DNA of 64,000 nt from Anaerolineales bacterium (GTDB lineage Bacteria > Chloroflexota > Anaerolineae > Anaerolineales > Villigracilaceae): assembly GCA_013140605.1 (NCBI GenBank), contig JABFSL010000007.1:1-64000 (forward strand). The letters run 5' to 3'. The notes under the pieces are model-generated. The model was not told the origin of the DNA. It was given only the letters and a program-made list of their open reading frames with translations, and did no database searches. The position numbers and the translations under genes were made by a program. Shown in pieces: positions 6,491 to 13,893 of the stretch; the first letter of the stretch is position 1, and the number at the start of each line of letters is the position of its first letter.

Positions 6491-8704
6491 ATGAGCGATA
6501 AATTATCCCGGCGTGATTTTCTAAAACTGGCTGGTGTGGGCGCGGCATCCACTGCGGTCCTCACGGGGTGCGGGCCGGCTTCGCGTTCTGTCAAACGCGA
6601 GCCATACATGCAAATGCCCGAGTACACCTATAACGGCCTGAGCACATATTACGCCACCACATGCCGCGAATGCGCGGCCGGATGCGGACTCGTTGTCCGC
6701 ACATCACAAGGACGCGCCATCAAAACCGAAGGGAATGCGAACAATCCGCTGAACCTCGGCAAGACCTGCGCGCGCGGACAGGCGACATTGCACGGTCTCT
6801 ATAACCCAGATCGTGTGACCGACCCAATCAAACGCACACGCGGAAATGCCTCTGGCGATATTGTCACATGGGAAAACGCCACGCAGATAGTTGCCGACGC
6901 CCTCAAGAATAACAAACCCGAAGAGATCGCCTTCTTAATGGGCATGGCCCCGGATCATCTCTTTGACCTGGTAGCTGATCTTGCCAATTCGACAGGCATC
7001 AACGCCCCTGTGAGATTTGGCGCGTTGAACATGTTTGAATCCCGCGCCACATTGAGCAAGGCCGCTGAGAATCTTTTTGGTGAAGCTGGCCTGCCCTTCT
7101 TCGATGTGGGTGGGGCGCAGGTGGTCTTCTCCTTCGGCGCGAACTTCCTTGAGACGTGGCTCTCGCCCGTTTCATACACTCGTGGATTTGCAGGTCTGCG
7201 CGAAGGCCAAACCAAGAAGCGCGGGACTTTTGTTCAATTTGAATCGCGCATGTCTTCAACGGCTGGCAAGGCGGATGAATGGATGCCGCTTCGCCCAGGG
7301 ACCGAAGCCTTGGTCGCGCTTGCAATTGGCAGACTAGCCTCTGAATTACGCGGCGGCTCAATGCCTCGCGCCTTCGCAGATGTTGATCCGTTGGAAGCCG
7401 CATCGAAATCTGGCATCAAACTTGAAACACTTGAACATCTGGCTGAGATGTTCGCCAATTCAACTGGCGCGCTGGCAATTCCCGGCGGAACGGCTCTCGG
7501 CCAGAGCAATGGTCTCGCCGTTGCTGAAGCTGTGCTGGCCTTGAATGCCATTGCCGATAATTTTGGCAAGCCCGGCGGCGTATTCTTCTCTGCACTTGCT
7601 CCCAACCAGACCGAATATCAACGCTCCGCTTCTGTGAAGGAAATGCAGGAATTCGTTCAACAAATGGCTGATGGCAAATTCAAGGTTCTGTTCGTGCATG
7701 GCCTCAATCCTATTTTTGAATTGCCCGCTTCTTTGGATTTCAAAAATGCATTGAAGAATGTTGAGCAGGTGATTTCCTTCGCCACCTTCCCCGATGAAAC
7801 CGCATTGGAATCTGATTACGTCTTCCCCGATCATCACGGACTTGAGTCATGGGGTTACCAGCGTGTAGCCACTGGTTCTGCTCAACCTGTTCTTTCGGGC
7901 GCACAGCCAGTTGTTTCTCCCTTCTATAACACTCGCGCAACCGCCGACGTTTTAATTGCCGCCGCTCAACTTGCCAGTGGAAAATTTGCAGAGGCTTTGC
8001 CTTTCCAGGATGAAGTTGAATTCCTGCAAAGTAAAATTTCTCCGCTGATGAGTGAAGCGGATGGTTTCTTCTCTGCGGCGGATATTGATACCTTTGCGGC
8101 TTATTTCCAACAATATGGCGGCTGGTGGAAGTTGTCTGATGGACGCGCTGTTCCCAATTCTGCGGATGTGCTCAATCGCAGTTTGAGCAGCGCAGAAGCG
8201 GAATTTGCCGGCGAAGGTGAATTCTTCTTCGTGCCATTCGTCTCACCGACATTGGCTGAAGCTGGCGCGAACAAACCGTGGCTTCAGGAATTGCCCGATC
8301 CCACAACCACTGTCATGTGGAATACGTGGGTTGAGATCAATCCCGTCACTGCCGAAGAACTCGGTCTCAAAGATGATGATGTCGTGACGATCACGAGCGA
8401 AGCCGGGGTGTTGGAAGTGCCAGTTTACCGCTACCCAGCCATCCGTCCAGATACGATCGCGATTCCTTTTGGTCAGGGTCATACTGCCTATGGTCGCTAC
8501 GCTACTGCATTAGATGAAAACGGAAAGATTATAAAGCGTGGCGTCAATCCAACAGATTTACTTGGTCAACACTTTAATGAAGCAGGTGACCTTGCATTTG
8601 CCGGTATGAAAGTCAATATTAAAAAGACTGGGAAGAAACAATTGCTTTCACGCCTTGAAAGTATTATGGGTGTCTATGGTGTGGGCCTTGGCGAGGAGAA
8701 GTAA
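6491..8704 (+). CDS. actB: ACIII subunit ActB, molybdopterin-oxidoreductase-like part (ActB1)
   Basis: A 737-residue protein homologous to the large subunit of complex iron-sulfur molybdoenzymes, corresponding to the N-terminal half of ActB. The N-terminus carries a twin-arginine signal (SRRDFLKLAG) followed by a lipobox-like LTGC, so it should be exported folded and may be lipid-modified. A cysteine set CRECAAGC...C near residues 55-95 resembles the cluster site of this superfamily; whether it holds a cluster here cannot be judged. Characterised ActB1 domains carry no molybdenum cofactor. The ATG at 6491 has AAAGGAAA upstream and starts at the Tat signal. In described ACIII, ActB is usually one fused chain; here the iron-sulfur part is a separate gene two bases downstream. 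Confidence 0.92.
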   Translation: MSDKLSRRDFLKLAGVGAASTAVLTGCGPASRSVKREPYMQMPEYTYNGLSTYYATTCRECAAGCGLVVRTSQGRAIKTEGNANNPLNLGKTCARGQATLHGLYNPDRVTDPIKRTRGNASGDIVTWENATQIVADALKNNKPEEIAFLMGMAPDHLFDLVADLANSTGINAPVRFGALNMFESRATLSKAAENLFGEAGLPFFDVGGAQVVFSFGANFLETWLSPVSYTRGFAGLREGQTKKRGTFVQFESRMSSTAGKADEWMPLRPGTEALVALAIGRLASELRGGSMPRAFADVDPLEAASKSGIKLETLEHLAEMFANSTGALAIPGGTALGQSNGLAVAEAVLALNAIADNFGKPGGVFFSALAPNQTEYQRSASVKEMQEFVQQMADGKFKVLFVHGLNPIFELPASLDFKNALKNVEQVISFATFPDETALESDYVFPDHHGLESWGYQRVATGSAQPVLSGAQPVVSPFYNTRATADVLIAAAQLASGKFAEALPFQDEVEFLQSKISPLMSEADGFFSAADIDTFAAYFQQYGGWWKLSDGRAVPNSADVLNRSLSSAEAEFAGEGEFFFVPFVSPTLAEAGANKPWLQELPDPTTTVMWNTWVEINPVTAEELGLKDDDVVTITSEAGVLEVPVYRYPAIRPDTIAIPFGQGHTAYGRYATALDENGKIIKRGVNPTDLLGQHFNEAGDLAFAGMKVNIKKTGKKQLLSRLESIMGVYGVGLGEEK

Positions 8705-8706
8705 CC

Positions 8707-9432
8707 ATGATCAAACCTGAAGAAATTAAGATGAGCACAGACGAAAGCGGCAAATGGGGTATGGTCATTGACCAGGATATTTGCACCGGCTGTCAGGCCT
8801 GCGTGGCCGCGTGCGCGATGGAAAATAATATTTCGTTTGTTGGTGAAGCGGACTCAGGTTATGGCCGCTCCATGCACTGGATCCGCATTGAGCGTTTTTG
8901 GGAGGGTGAGTATCCCGAAGTAAAGATGACTCCCAACCAGCCGATGATGTGCCAGCAATGCGGAAGCGCAACCTGTGAACCAGTCTGCCCCGCGTTTGCG
9001 ACTATTCATTCACAGGCCGAACAATTAAATTTGCAGGTTTACAACCGTTGTATTGGTACACGGTATTGCGCGAACAACTGTCCGTATCAGGTGCGTTCCT
9101 TTAACTGGCGTGATTATGAACGTCCCGAACCTTTGCCGAATCAATTTAATCCAGATGTAACCGTCCGCCGCCGTGGTGTGATGGAAAAATGCACATTCTG
9201 CATTCAACGCATTCATAAGGCGCAGGATAAGGCGAAATCAGAAGGACGCGAAGTCCTGGATGGTGAATTCACCACTGCCTGCGCACAAGCCTGTCCTGCA
9301 AGCGCCATCACCTTTGGCCGCGTGGACGATCCCGAATCTCTCGTCTCACAATTGGCTCATCGTGGTCATGGAGTTAAACATCTTGAAGAACTTGGCACGT
9401 TACCAAACGTGACCTACTTCAAGGGAGGGTAA
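8707..9432 (+). CDS. actB2: ACIII iron-sulfur subunit (ActB2, separate chain)
   Basis: A 241-residue NrfC/PsrB-like ferredoxin-type protein that corresponds to the C-terminal domain of fused ActB. Four cluster-binding cysteine groups are visible: CTGCQACVAAC, CQQCGSATCEPVCP, CIGTRYCANNCP and CTFCIQRI...CAQACP. In the third, the second cysteine is replaced by Thr, the pattern expected for a [3Fe-4S] cluster, so three [4Fe-4S] and one [3Fe-4S] are predicted. This is the set known for ACIII. It should relay electrons from the NrfD-like quinol site towards the haem subunits. The start has GAGGAGAAG upstream. It is coupled to actB1 and actC by two-base gaps. Confidence 0.92.
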   Translation: MIKPEEIKMSTDESGKWGMVIDQDICTGCQACVAACAMENNISFVGEADSGYGRSMHWIRIERFWEGEYPEVKMTPNQPMMCQQCGSATCEPVCPAFATIHSQAEQLNLQVYNRCIGTRYCANNCPYQVRSFNWRDYERPEPLPNQFNPDVTVRRRGVMEKCTFCIQRIHKAQDKAKSEGREVLDGEFTTACAQACPASAITFGRVDDPESLVSQLAHRGHGVKHLEELGTLPNVTYFKGG

Positions 9433-9434
9433 TT

Positions 9435-10901
9435 ATGGCTGGATATAATAATAATGCTGTGCACAAAAAAGTAGAATCTGCTCATCCCAAGGCCGAATCT
9501 CATCACCATGATGAAGAGCATTTCCGCGAAAAGCACTTAATGCTTGATCCGCTTCCACGCGGACAGATGAACGATATGGTCATGGAATCCATGACAACCA
9601 CCTCGTGGAAGTTTTGGGCTGTATTCGGGCTTCTGAGTGTGATCGTAGCTGTATGCTTGTTCTATGTTTGGGGTTACATGATCTCAGAAGGCCTGGGAGT
9701 GACAGGCAAGAACCGCCCATCCTATTGGGGCCTCTTCCTCGTCAATACCGTGTTCTGGATCGGCATCAGTCATGCGGGCACGTTCATCTCTGCCATTCTG
9801 CGTGTTTTCAAAGCTGAGTTTCGCCGCCCGTTCACCCGTGCCGCAGAGTTGATGACCACCTTCGGTCTCGTACAGGCTGGGTTTAGCGTTTTCATGCATT
9901 TGGGCCGCGTATGGCTTTTCTACTGGCTCCTTCCTTATCCCAACCAGCGCATGTTGTGGCCCAATCTTCATTCCCCTCTTTCGTGGGACTTGCTTGCGAT
10001 TACAACATACCTGCTGTCCTCAACCATGTACCTCTTCCTGCCTTTAATCCCGGATCTGGCAATGGCACGCGACAAATCCACCGGCTGGCGTAAGACATTC
10101 TATAAAACTCTTGCGCTTGGTTTCCGCGGTACAGAGGGAGAGTGGACACACTTGCGGAATGCGATGAACATCTTCGCGTTTGCGATCATCCCGGTCATGT
10201 TCTCGGTACATACCATAGTGTCATGGGACTTTGCGGCTGCGACCCGTCCGGGTTGGAATTCCACTATTTTTGGTCCATACTTCGTTGTTGGTGCGTTGCA
10301 CTCTGGCATGGGCGCGGTCGTCATGGTTCTCGCAGTTGTACGCGGCACAATGAAGAACATGAAGTACTTCATCCGCCCCGAACACTTTGACGCTATCGGT
10401 AAACTCATGCTCATTATTTCAATGGCATGGGCCTACTTCTTCTTCAACGATTATATGGTGCAGTGGTACGGCGGCGATAAGTGGACGAAGCAATTGCTCC
10501 ATTTTCATGAAGCCGGCCCCATGGGCTGGATGTGGTTTGCCATGTTGATTGCTAATATCGCGATCCCATGGGCAGTCTTATGGAATCCAAAATGGCGTTC
10601 CACACCGTGGATTGTATTTGTTGTGGGCCTGATAATTAATTTTGGTATGTACCTCGAACGTTATATTATCGTCCCTGTTTCACTCTCGATCAACCGTATG
10701 CCTTTTACATGGAGGCTGTATTATCCGCGCGTTGAAGTTCTGTTGGGCATTGGAACACTGGCGTTCTTCATCTGGCTCTACATGGCGGCTTCCCGTCTCA
10801 TCCCTCTCATCCCCGTTTGGGAAGTTGAGGAAGGCCAGATGGCGCACGAACTCAAGAAATTTGGACGCGAGACCGTTGTATCGGTCAGCGAATTGGAATA
10901 G
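9435..10901 (+). CDS. actC: ACIII subunit ActC, NrfD/PsrC-like membrane protein
   Basis: A 488-residue integral membrane protein of the NrfD/PsrC family, predicted to hold the quinol-oxidising site of ACIII. About ten hydrophobic helices are visible, starting near residue 58 (FWAVFGLLSVIVAVCLFYVW) after a His-rich cytoplasmic head (ESHHHDEEHF). The NTVFWIGISHAGTFISAILR helix is typical of the family. The start follows AAGGGAGGGTAATT. The length is normal. This is the only NrfD-type subunit in the operon, although many ACIII complexes carry two (ActC and ActF). Confidence 0.93.
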   Translation: MAGYNNNAVHKKVESAHPKAESHHHDEEHFREKHLMLDPLPRGQMNDMVMESMTTTSWKFWAVFGLLSVIVAVCLFYVWGYMISEGLGVTGKNRPSYWGLFLVNTVFWIGISHAGTFISAILRVFKAEFRRPFTRAAELMTTFGLVQAGFSVFMHLGRVWLFYWLLPYPNQRMLWPNLHSPLSWDLLAITTYLLSSTMYLFLPLIPDLAMARDKSTGWRKTFYKTLALGFRGTEGEWTHLRNAMNIFAFAIIPVMFSVHTIVSWDFAAATRPGWNSTIFGPYFVVGALHSGMGAVVMVLAVVRGTMKNMKYFIRPEHFDAIGKLMLIISMAWAYFFFNDYMVQWYGGDKWTKQLLHFHEAGPMGWMWFAMLIANIAIPWAVLWNPKWRSTPWIVFVVGLIINFGMYLERYIIVPVSLSINRMPFTWRLYYPRVEVLLGIGTLAFFIWLYMAASRLIPLIPVWEVEEGQMAHELKKFGRETVVSVSELE

Positions 10902-10911
10902 GAGGATTCAC

Positions 10912-11469
10912 ATGGCTGACAATATTTCCAGAAGAGAGCGTTCTGGACAGGTGTCCCTGTTAGCGGTCTTCCCTGACCTCGAGCCTGCTGCAGATGCAAT
11001 TGACCATCTCCGCACTTTGGGCATTTCGGACGATCAAATGAACGTCATCTCCGGTATTCCCGTTACCGAAGCCATGCTTGGCCGTCCCAACCAGTGGACG
11101 AACGTTCCCCGGCTCGCAGGCGGCGGTGCTGTGTTGGGATTTTTGGGAGCCGTCTTTCTCATGTATGGTGTTCCCTATTTGTATCCATACCCCATTCAGG
11201 TAAGCACGCAGGCTGTTATCCCCGGCCCGCCCACCGTTGTCGTATTGTTCGAGATAACCATGCTCGGTATGCTGCTCTCAACCTTCCTCGGCGTATTTCT
11301 AGATAGCTATTTCCCCAACTATCGTCCGATGGAATATGTAAAAGAAGTCAGCGATGGAAAAATTGCCGTCTTCTTTATCTGTCCGGAAGAAAGCAGGGAA
11401 AAATTCACCAAAGCCATGACCGCCCTCGGCGCGGAAAAGGTTGAGGTTGCGGAGGTTGAACACCTATGA
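10912..11469 (+). CDS. actD: ACIII subunit ActD (DUF3341)
   Basis: A 185-residue ActD-like protein (DUF3341) with two transmembrane helices, at about residues 72-92 (AVLGFLGAVFLMYGVPYLYP) and 108-130. The N-terminal part (SLLAVFPDLEPAADAIDHLR) and the C-terminal IAVFFICPEESREKF segment form the soluble domain usual in the family. ActD is a structural membrane subunit without cofactors. The ORF track extends far upstream inside actC; the true start is ATG 10912, with TAGGAGG upstream. It overlaps actE by four bases, suggesting translational coupling. Confidence 0.9.
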   Translation: MADNISRRERSGQVSLLAVFPDLEPAADAIDHLRTLGISDDQMNVISGIPVTEAMLGRPNQWTNVPRLAGGGAVLGFLGAVFLMYGVPYLYPYPIQVSTQAVIPGPPTVVVLFEITMLGMLLSTFLGVFLDSYFPNYRPMEYVKEVSDGKIAVFFICPEESREKFTKAMTALGAEKVEVAEVEHL

Positions 11470-12020
11470 GATTGTTCAAACAACTCGTTGGAGTTTTTGC
11501 AGTGCTTGGTGTGCTTGTTGGCGCGCTGGCGATATTTGCTTTTGACGTGGTCAAGATTGACTGGGTCGTCTTCATGGAGATCCAGCCTTCCTTCGGCACA
11601 CAAGAACAGCCGCGCGCTGTTCCAGCCCGATCCATTCCAGTGGAAGGCGCTGCTTATATCCCCGGAGCAGGCGCTCCTGTCAACCCAGTAGCTGCGGATG
11701 AAGTATCACTTTCACGCGGTTCCCAACTTTTCGCCACACATTGTCAGATGTGCCATGGTGATGAAGGGTTGGGGAATGGCCCTGTTTCCGCTTTCCTCGT
11801 CAAAAAGAAACCGGCAGACCTCACCAGCGATCTGGTTCAAAGTAAAAGTGACGGCAGTATTTTCATGGTCATCACCAATGGCGTATATAACCCGAATAAC
11901 ACACTTTTCCCCGGTGTTGAATTCTCAGGTCAATGCCCGCCTTTGAATGAGAACTTCACCGTTCGCGAACGGTGGGATCTGGTCAATTATGTTCGCACGC
12001 TCAAAGCGGCAGGACAATAG
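11466..12020 (+). CDS. actE: ACIII subunit ActE, monohaem cytochrome c
   Basis: A 184-residue membrane-anchored cytochrome c with one CxxCH (CQMCHGDEGLGNG, near residue 96). The N-terminal hydrophobic helix (residues 8-27) is an uncleaved anchor or signal; no lipobox cysteine is visible. The region where a Met ligand is usually found reads YNPNNTLFPGVEF, without Met, so the sixth haem ligand is uncertain; the only later Met is in IFMVITNG. In ACIII, ActE accepts electrons from ActA and passes them on. It overlaps actD by four bases and lies 12 bases before the next haem gene. Confidence 0.88.
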   Translation: MRLFKQLVGVFAVLGVLVGALAIFAFDVVKIDWVVFMEIQPSFGTQEQPRAVPARSIPVEGAAYIPGAGAPVNPVAADEVSLSRGSQLFATHCQMCHGDEGLGNGPVSAFLVKKKPADLTSDLVQSKSDGSIFMVITNGVYNPNNTLFPGVEFSGQCPPLNENFTVRERWDLVNYVRTLKAAGQ

Positions 12021-12032
12021 GGAGGTCCCAGC

Positions 12033-12701
12033 ATGAATGATGATGTTCGAAAAACCATCTATACCACATTGACGTTATTTTTATTTGGCGTGATCTTGTG
12101 GATCGGCTTTCTATTTGTCAACGCCTGTGGGTTTACCCTGACTTGTAAACAAGGCAATTTCCCTGTTGATCGCACGCCAATGCCCACGCTATTGCCGGCC
12201 ACAATGCCTGCCATGCAAACGGGCGGCGGTGATGTTACTGTTTCCAATCACGAAACGTGCCGTGTCGCGGCGGTTGATCTGGTTGGCGCATGGGTGTCAG
12301 CTGGCGCTTCAGAGACTGAAGTTTTCCAATTCACAGATATTAATTTGCAGAATTGTGAAGCCACATTTACAGAAGTGAAACCGCTTTTTGTGGATGCCAA
12401 TCTTTGGTATTCAGGTTCACGTTCCTGCGTTTCCTGCCACTCAGTGGATATGACCATTTCTTCCGCGCAATTGGATTTGAGCAGTTACGCTGGCATCACA
12501 TCCGGTTCGCGCCGCGCTGATTCAGGATCCAAAGGCACGGACATTCTCGGCGCTGGCAAATGGGAATCATCCCTGTTGTTCGACTTCATTTCCACCAGCC
12601 ACGCCGACGCTCCCGGGCATAAGAATGCCTTATCAGATCTGGTGATATTTGCAGGAAAACCACACCCTGTTCCTGAACCAACTATTACACCAACTCCATA
12701 A
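12033..12701 (+). CDS. Membrane-anchored monohaem cytochrome-like protein, last act gene
   Basis: A 222-residue protein with an N-terminal membrane helix (residues 9-30), a Thr/Pro-rich stretch and one haem motif (CVSCHS, near residue 137). The text after it (QLDLSSYAGITSGSRR...KGTDILGAGKWESS) resembles a planctomycete-type monohaem cytochrome domain. It ends in a Pro/Thr-rich tail. It is in the position where other operons carry actF or actG but is neither NrfD-like nor tiny. It may be an extra electron acceptor subunit of this ACIII. The start follows GGGAGGTCCCAGC. An intrinsic terminator closes the operon just after it. Confidence 0.75.
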   Translation: MNDDVRKTIYTTLTLFLFGVILWIGFLFVNACGFTLTCKQGNFPVDRTPMPTLLPATMPAMQTGGGDVTVSNHETCRVAAVDLVGAWVSAGASETEVFQFTDINLQNCEATFTEVKPLFVDANLWYSGSRSCVSCHSVDMTISSAQLDLSSYAGITSGSRRADSGSKGTDILGAGKWESSLLFDFISTSHADAPGHKNALSDLVIFAGKPHPVPEPTITPTP

Positions 12702-12709
12702 TCAAAAGA

Positions 12710-12740
12710 AAAAAACATCCTTGAAAAAGGATGTTTTTTT
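12710..12740 (+). terminator. Intrinsic terminator of the act operon
   Basis: The hairpin AAAAAACATCC-TTGAAAA-GGATGTTTTTTT has a perfect stem and a T-run, and starts nine bases after the last act gene stop. Confidence 0.88.
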
Positions 12741-12741
12741 C

Positions 12742-13010
12742 TGGCGGAGAGGGCGGGATTCGAATATCACCTCCCTCAACGGGGGCGCGTGAACCTAAAA
12801 TAAAAAGTCCCTTGGTATAGGGACTTTTCTTCTGGCGGAGAGGGCGGGATTCGAATATCATCCCCTAAATGGGGACGCGTGAACCTAAATAAAAACGCCC
12901 CTTTTTAGGAACGTTTTTTCTGGCGGAGAGGGCGGGATTCGAATATCATCCCCTCAATGGGGACGCGTGAACCTAAAATAAAAAGTCCCTTGGTATAGGG
13001 ACTTTTCTTC
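12742..13010 (-). repeat. Tandem array of three tRNA-Ser 3'-end fragments
   Basis: Three units of 91, 88 and 90 bp (from 12742, 12833 and 12921) lie directly downstream of the intact tRNA-Ser in its transcription direction. Each begins (plus strand) with the same 23 bases as the tRNA gene: the CCA end, acceptor 3' strand and T-loop half. They then diverge into a short hairpin (TCCCC...GGGGA), the shared text ACGCGTGAACC, and an intrinsic-terminator-like stem (AAAAGTCCC / GGGACTTTT). They lack the D- and anticodon arms, so they are not functional tRNAs. They may be serial attachment-site remnants or tandem copies of the tRNA tail plus its terminator. Confidence 0.8.
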
Positions 13011-13100
13011 TGGCGGAGAGGGCGGGATTCGAACCCGCGAACCTTTGTGGGTTACACGCTTTCCAAGCGTGCGCGCTAAGCCAGACTACGCGACCTCTCC
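13011..13100 (-). tRNA. tRNA-Ser(GGA)
   Basis: On the minus strand, acceptor strand GGAGAGG pairs with CCTCTCC, followed by discriminator G and an encoded CCA. The anticodon stem-loop reads ACGCTTGGAAAGCGT, with anticodon GGA (Ser). A long variable arm (TAACCCACAAAGGTT) and an intact T-arm (CGGGTTCGAATCCCG) fit a class II tRNA of 90 bases including CCA. Confidence 0.95.
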
Positions 13101-13117
13101 GTTTTTTGGACGGGCAG

Positions 13118-13123
13118 ATTATA
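13118..13123 (-). promoter_or_regulatory. -10 box of tRNA-Ser promoter
   Basis: A perfect TATAAT on the minus strand lies 17 bases before the tRNA 5' end. Upstream is TTGTAA with 19-base spacing, and a TTGACA with only 13, so the -35 is uncertain. Confidence 0.55.
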
Positions 13124-13679
13124 CCACAGGGAATTTTGTCAATTACAAGAAAAAACAGCGGTGGATTCTCATTTTGACCGAATTGATTTCTCGATCATAT
13201 TCAATTCTCCCAAATGATTGATGTGCTTGTGGTTACTTTCAGATTGATAATCACAAAGATAAATGAACTCGTTGCACTGATCGCAAAATTAATGAATACT
13301 GGAGTCTGACGGATACTCTTACCCTAATCATCATTTTTGGCACTACCGTTTTTAACGGGACAACTCTTTTCAAACACAAAGTACACAACACTTGCACCGC
13401 ACTGCGTTCCCTGGCACCGCCCGCCACATCGGCTTCGCTTTGCGACGCGATGCGAAGAGCAGGTGTGGTGCAGTGCAGGTGAGGTCATGAAGGAAAAACC
13501 TATGAAATCAAGGCTCTTTTCCCCTTGGTGTCCTTCGTGTTTAGGCTTTTCTCGCCAGAAACGCGAGAGCCTCCTTTTTCTATGATTTTGGGGTTGAAAA
13601 GCAAAAAATACATATCCTTGAAAAACACAAGTCTGATAAAACTAATCCACTTAACAAAAAAGATAGGTGCCTTGCAATG

Positions 13680-13701
13680 CCCTTACAATGAACTGTAAGG
13701 G
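13680..13701. promoter_or_regulatory. Perfect 8-bp inverted repeat upstream of the cytochrome
   Basis: CCCTTACA-ATGAAC-TGTAAGGG is a perfect inverted repeat with a 6-base spacer, about 190 bp before the cytochrome start. Its size and spacing fit a dimeric regulator site. No regulator gene lies beside it. Confidence 0.45.
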
Positions 13702-13835
13702 TTAATTATGATATTTTAGTAAAGTATTTTTACTCCAATAGTTAATATTACTTAGATTTTTCGCATGGCAGCATGGGGTATTGATTCAATAATTATTGAA
13801 GCGATCATGGATATGTAAAACACAACCAGGGAGAC

Positions 13836-13858
13836 GTTAGTGGCTTGCGGCCAGTAAC
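13836..13858 (+). promoter_or_regulatory. Leader hairpin before the giant cytochrome
   Basis: GTTAGTGGC-TTGCG-GCCAGTAAC forms a stem with one mismatch, 22 bases before the GGGAGGG ribosome site. It could be a leader RNA structure. It does not match the c-di-GMP riboswitch consensus I know. Confidence 0.35.
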
Positions 13859-13893
13859 AAATATTCAACGCAAGTCAACGCGGGAGGGCTTAT

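Larger units (their letters stand above)
13101..13893. other. Gene-free 793-bp region before the giant cytochrome
   Basis: No convincing gene is seen. The 82-residue ORF at 13337 has no ribosome site and consists of the kind of intergenic text (TTGGTGTCCTTCGTGT) repeated in such gaps. The region holds the tRNA-Ser promoter, a perfect 8-bp inverted repeat at 13680, AT-rich DNA from 13590 to 13830 and a hairpin at 13836 just before the cytochrome start. It is therefore the probable regulatory region of the cytochrome. Confidence 0.6.

Noticed and set aside
12742-13010. Possible CRISPR array because of regularly spaced repeats
   Set aside because: The units are about 90 bp, adjacent without unique spacers, and are clearly derived from the neighbouring tRNA-Ser end.
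13337-13585. 82-residue ORF in the gap before the giant cytochrome
   Set aside because: No ribosome site, low-complexity basic composition, and its DNA consists of common intergenic text.
13801-13893. c-di-GMP riboswitch before the giant cytochrome
   Set aside because: The leader has a hairpin, but the conserved bases and two-helix layout of the known c-di-GMP riboswitch classes are not present.
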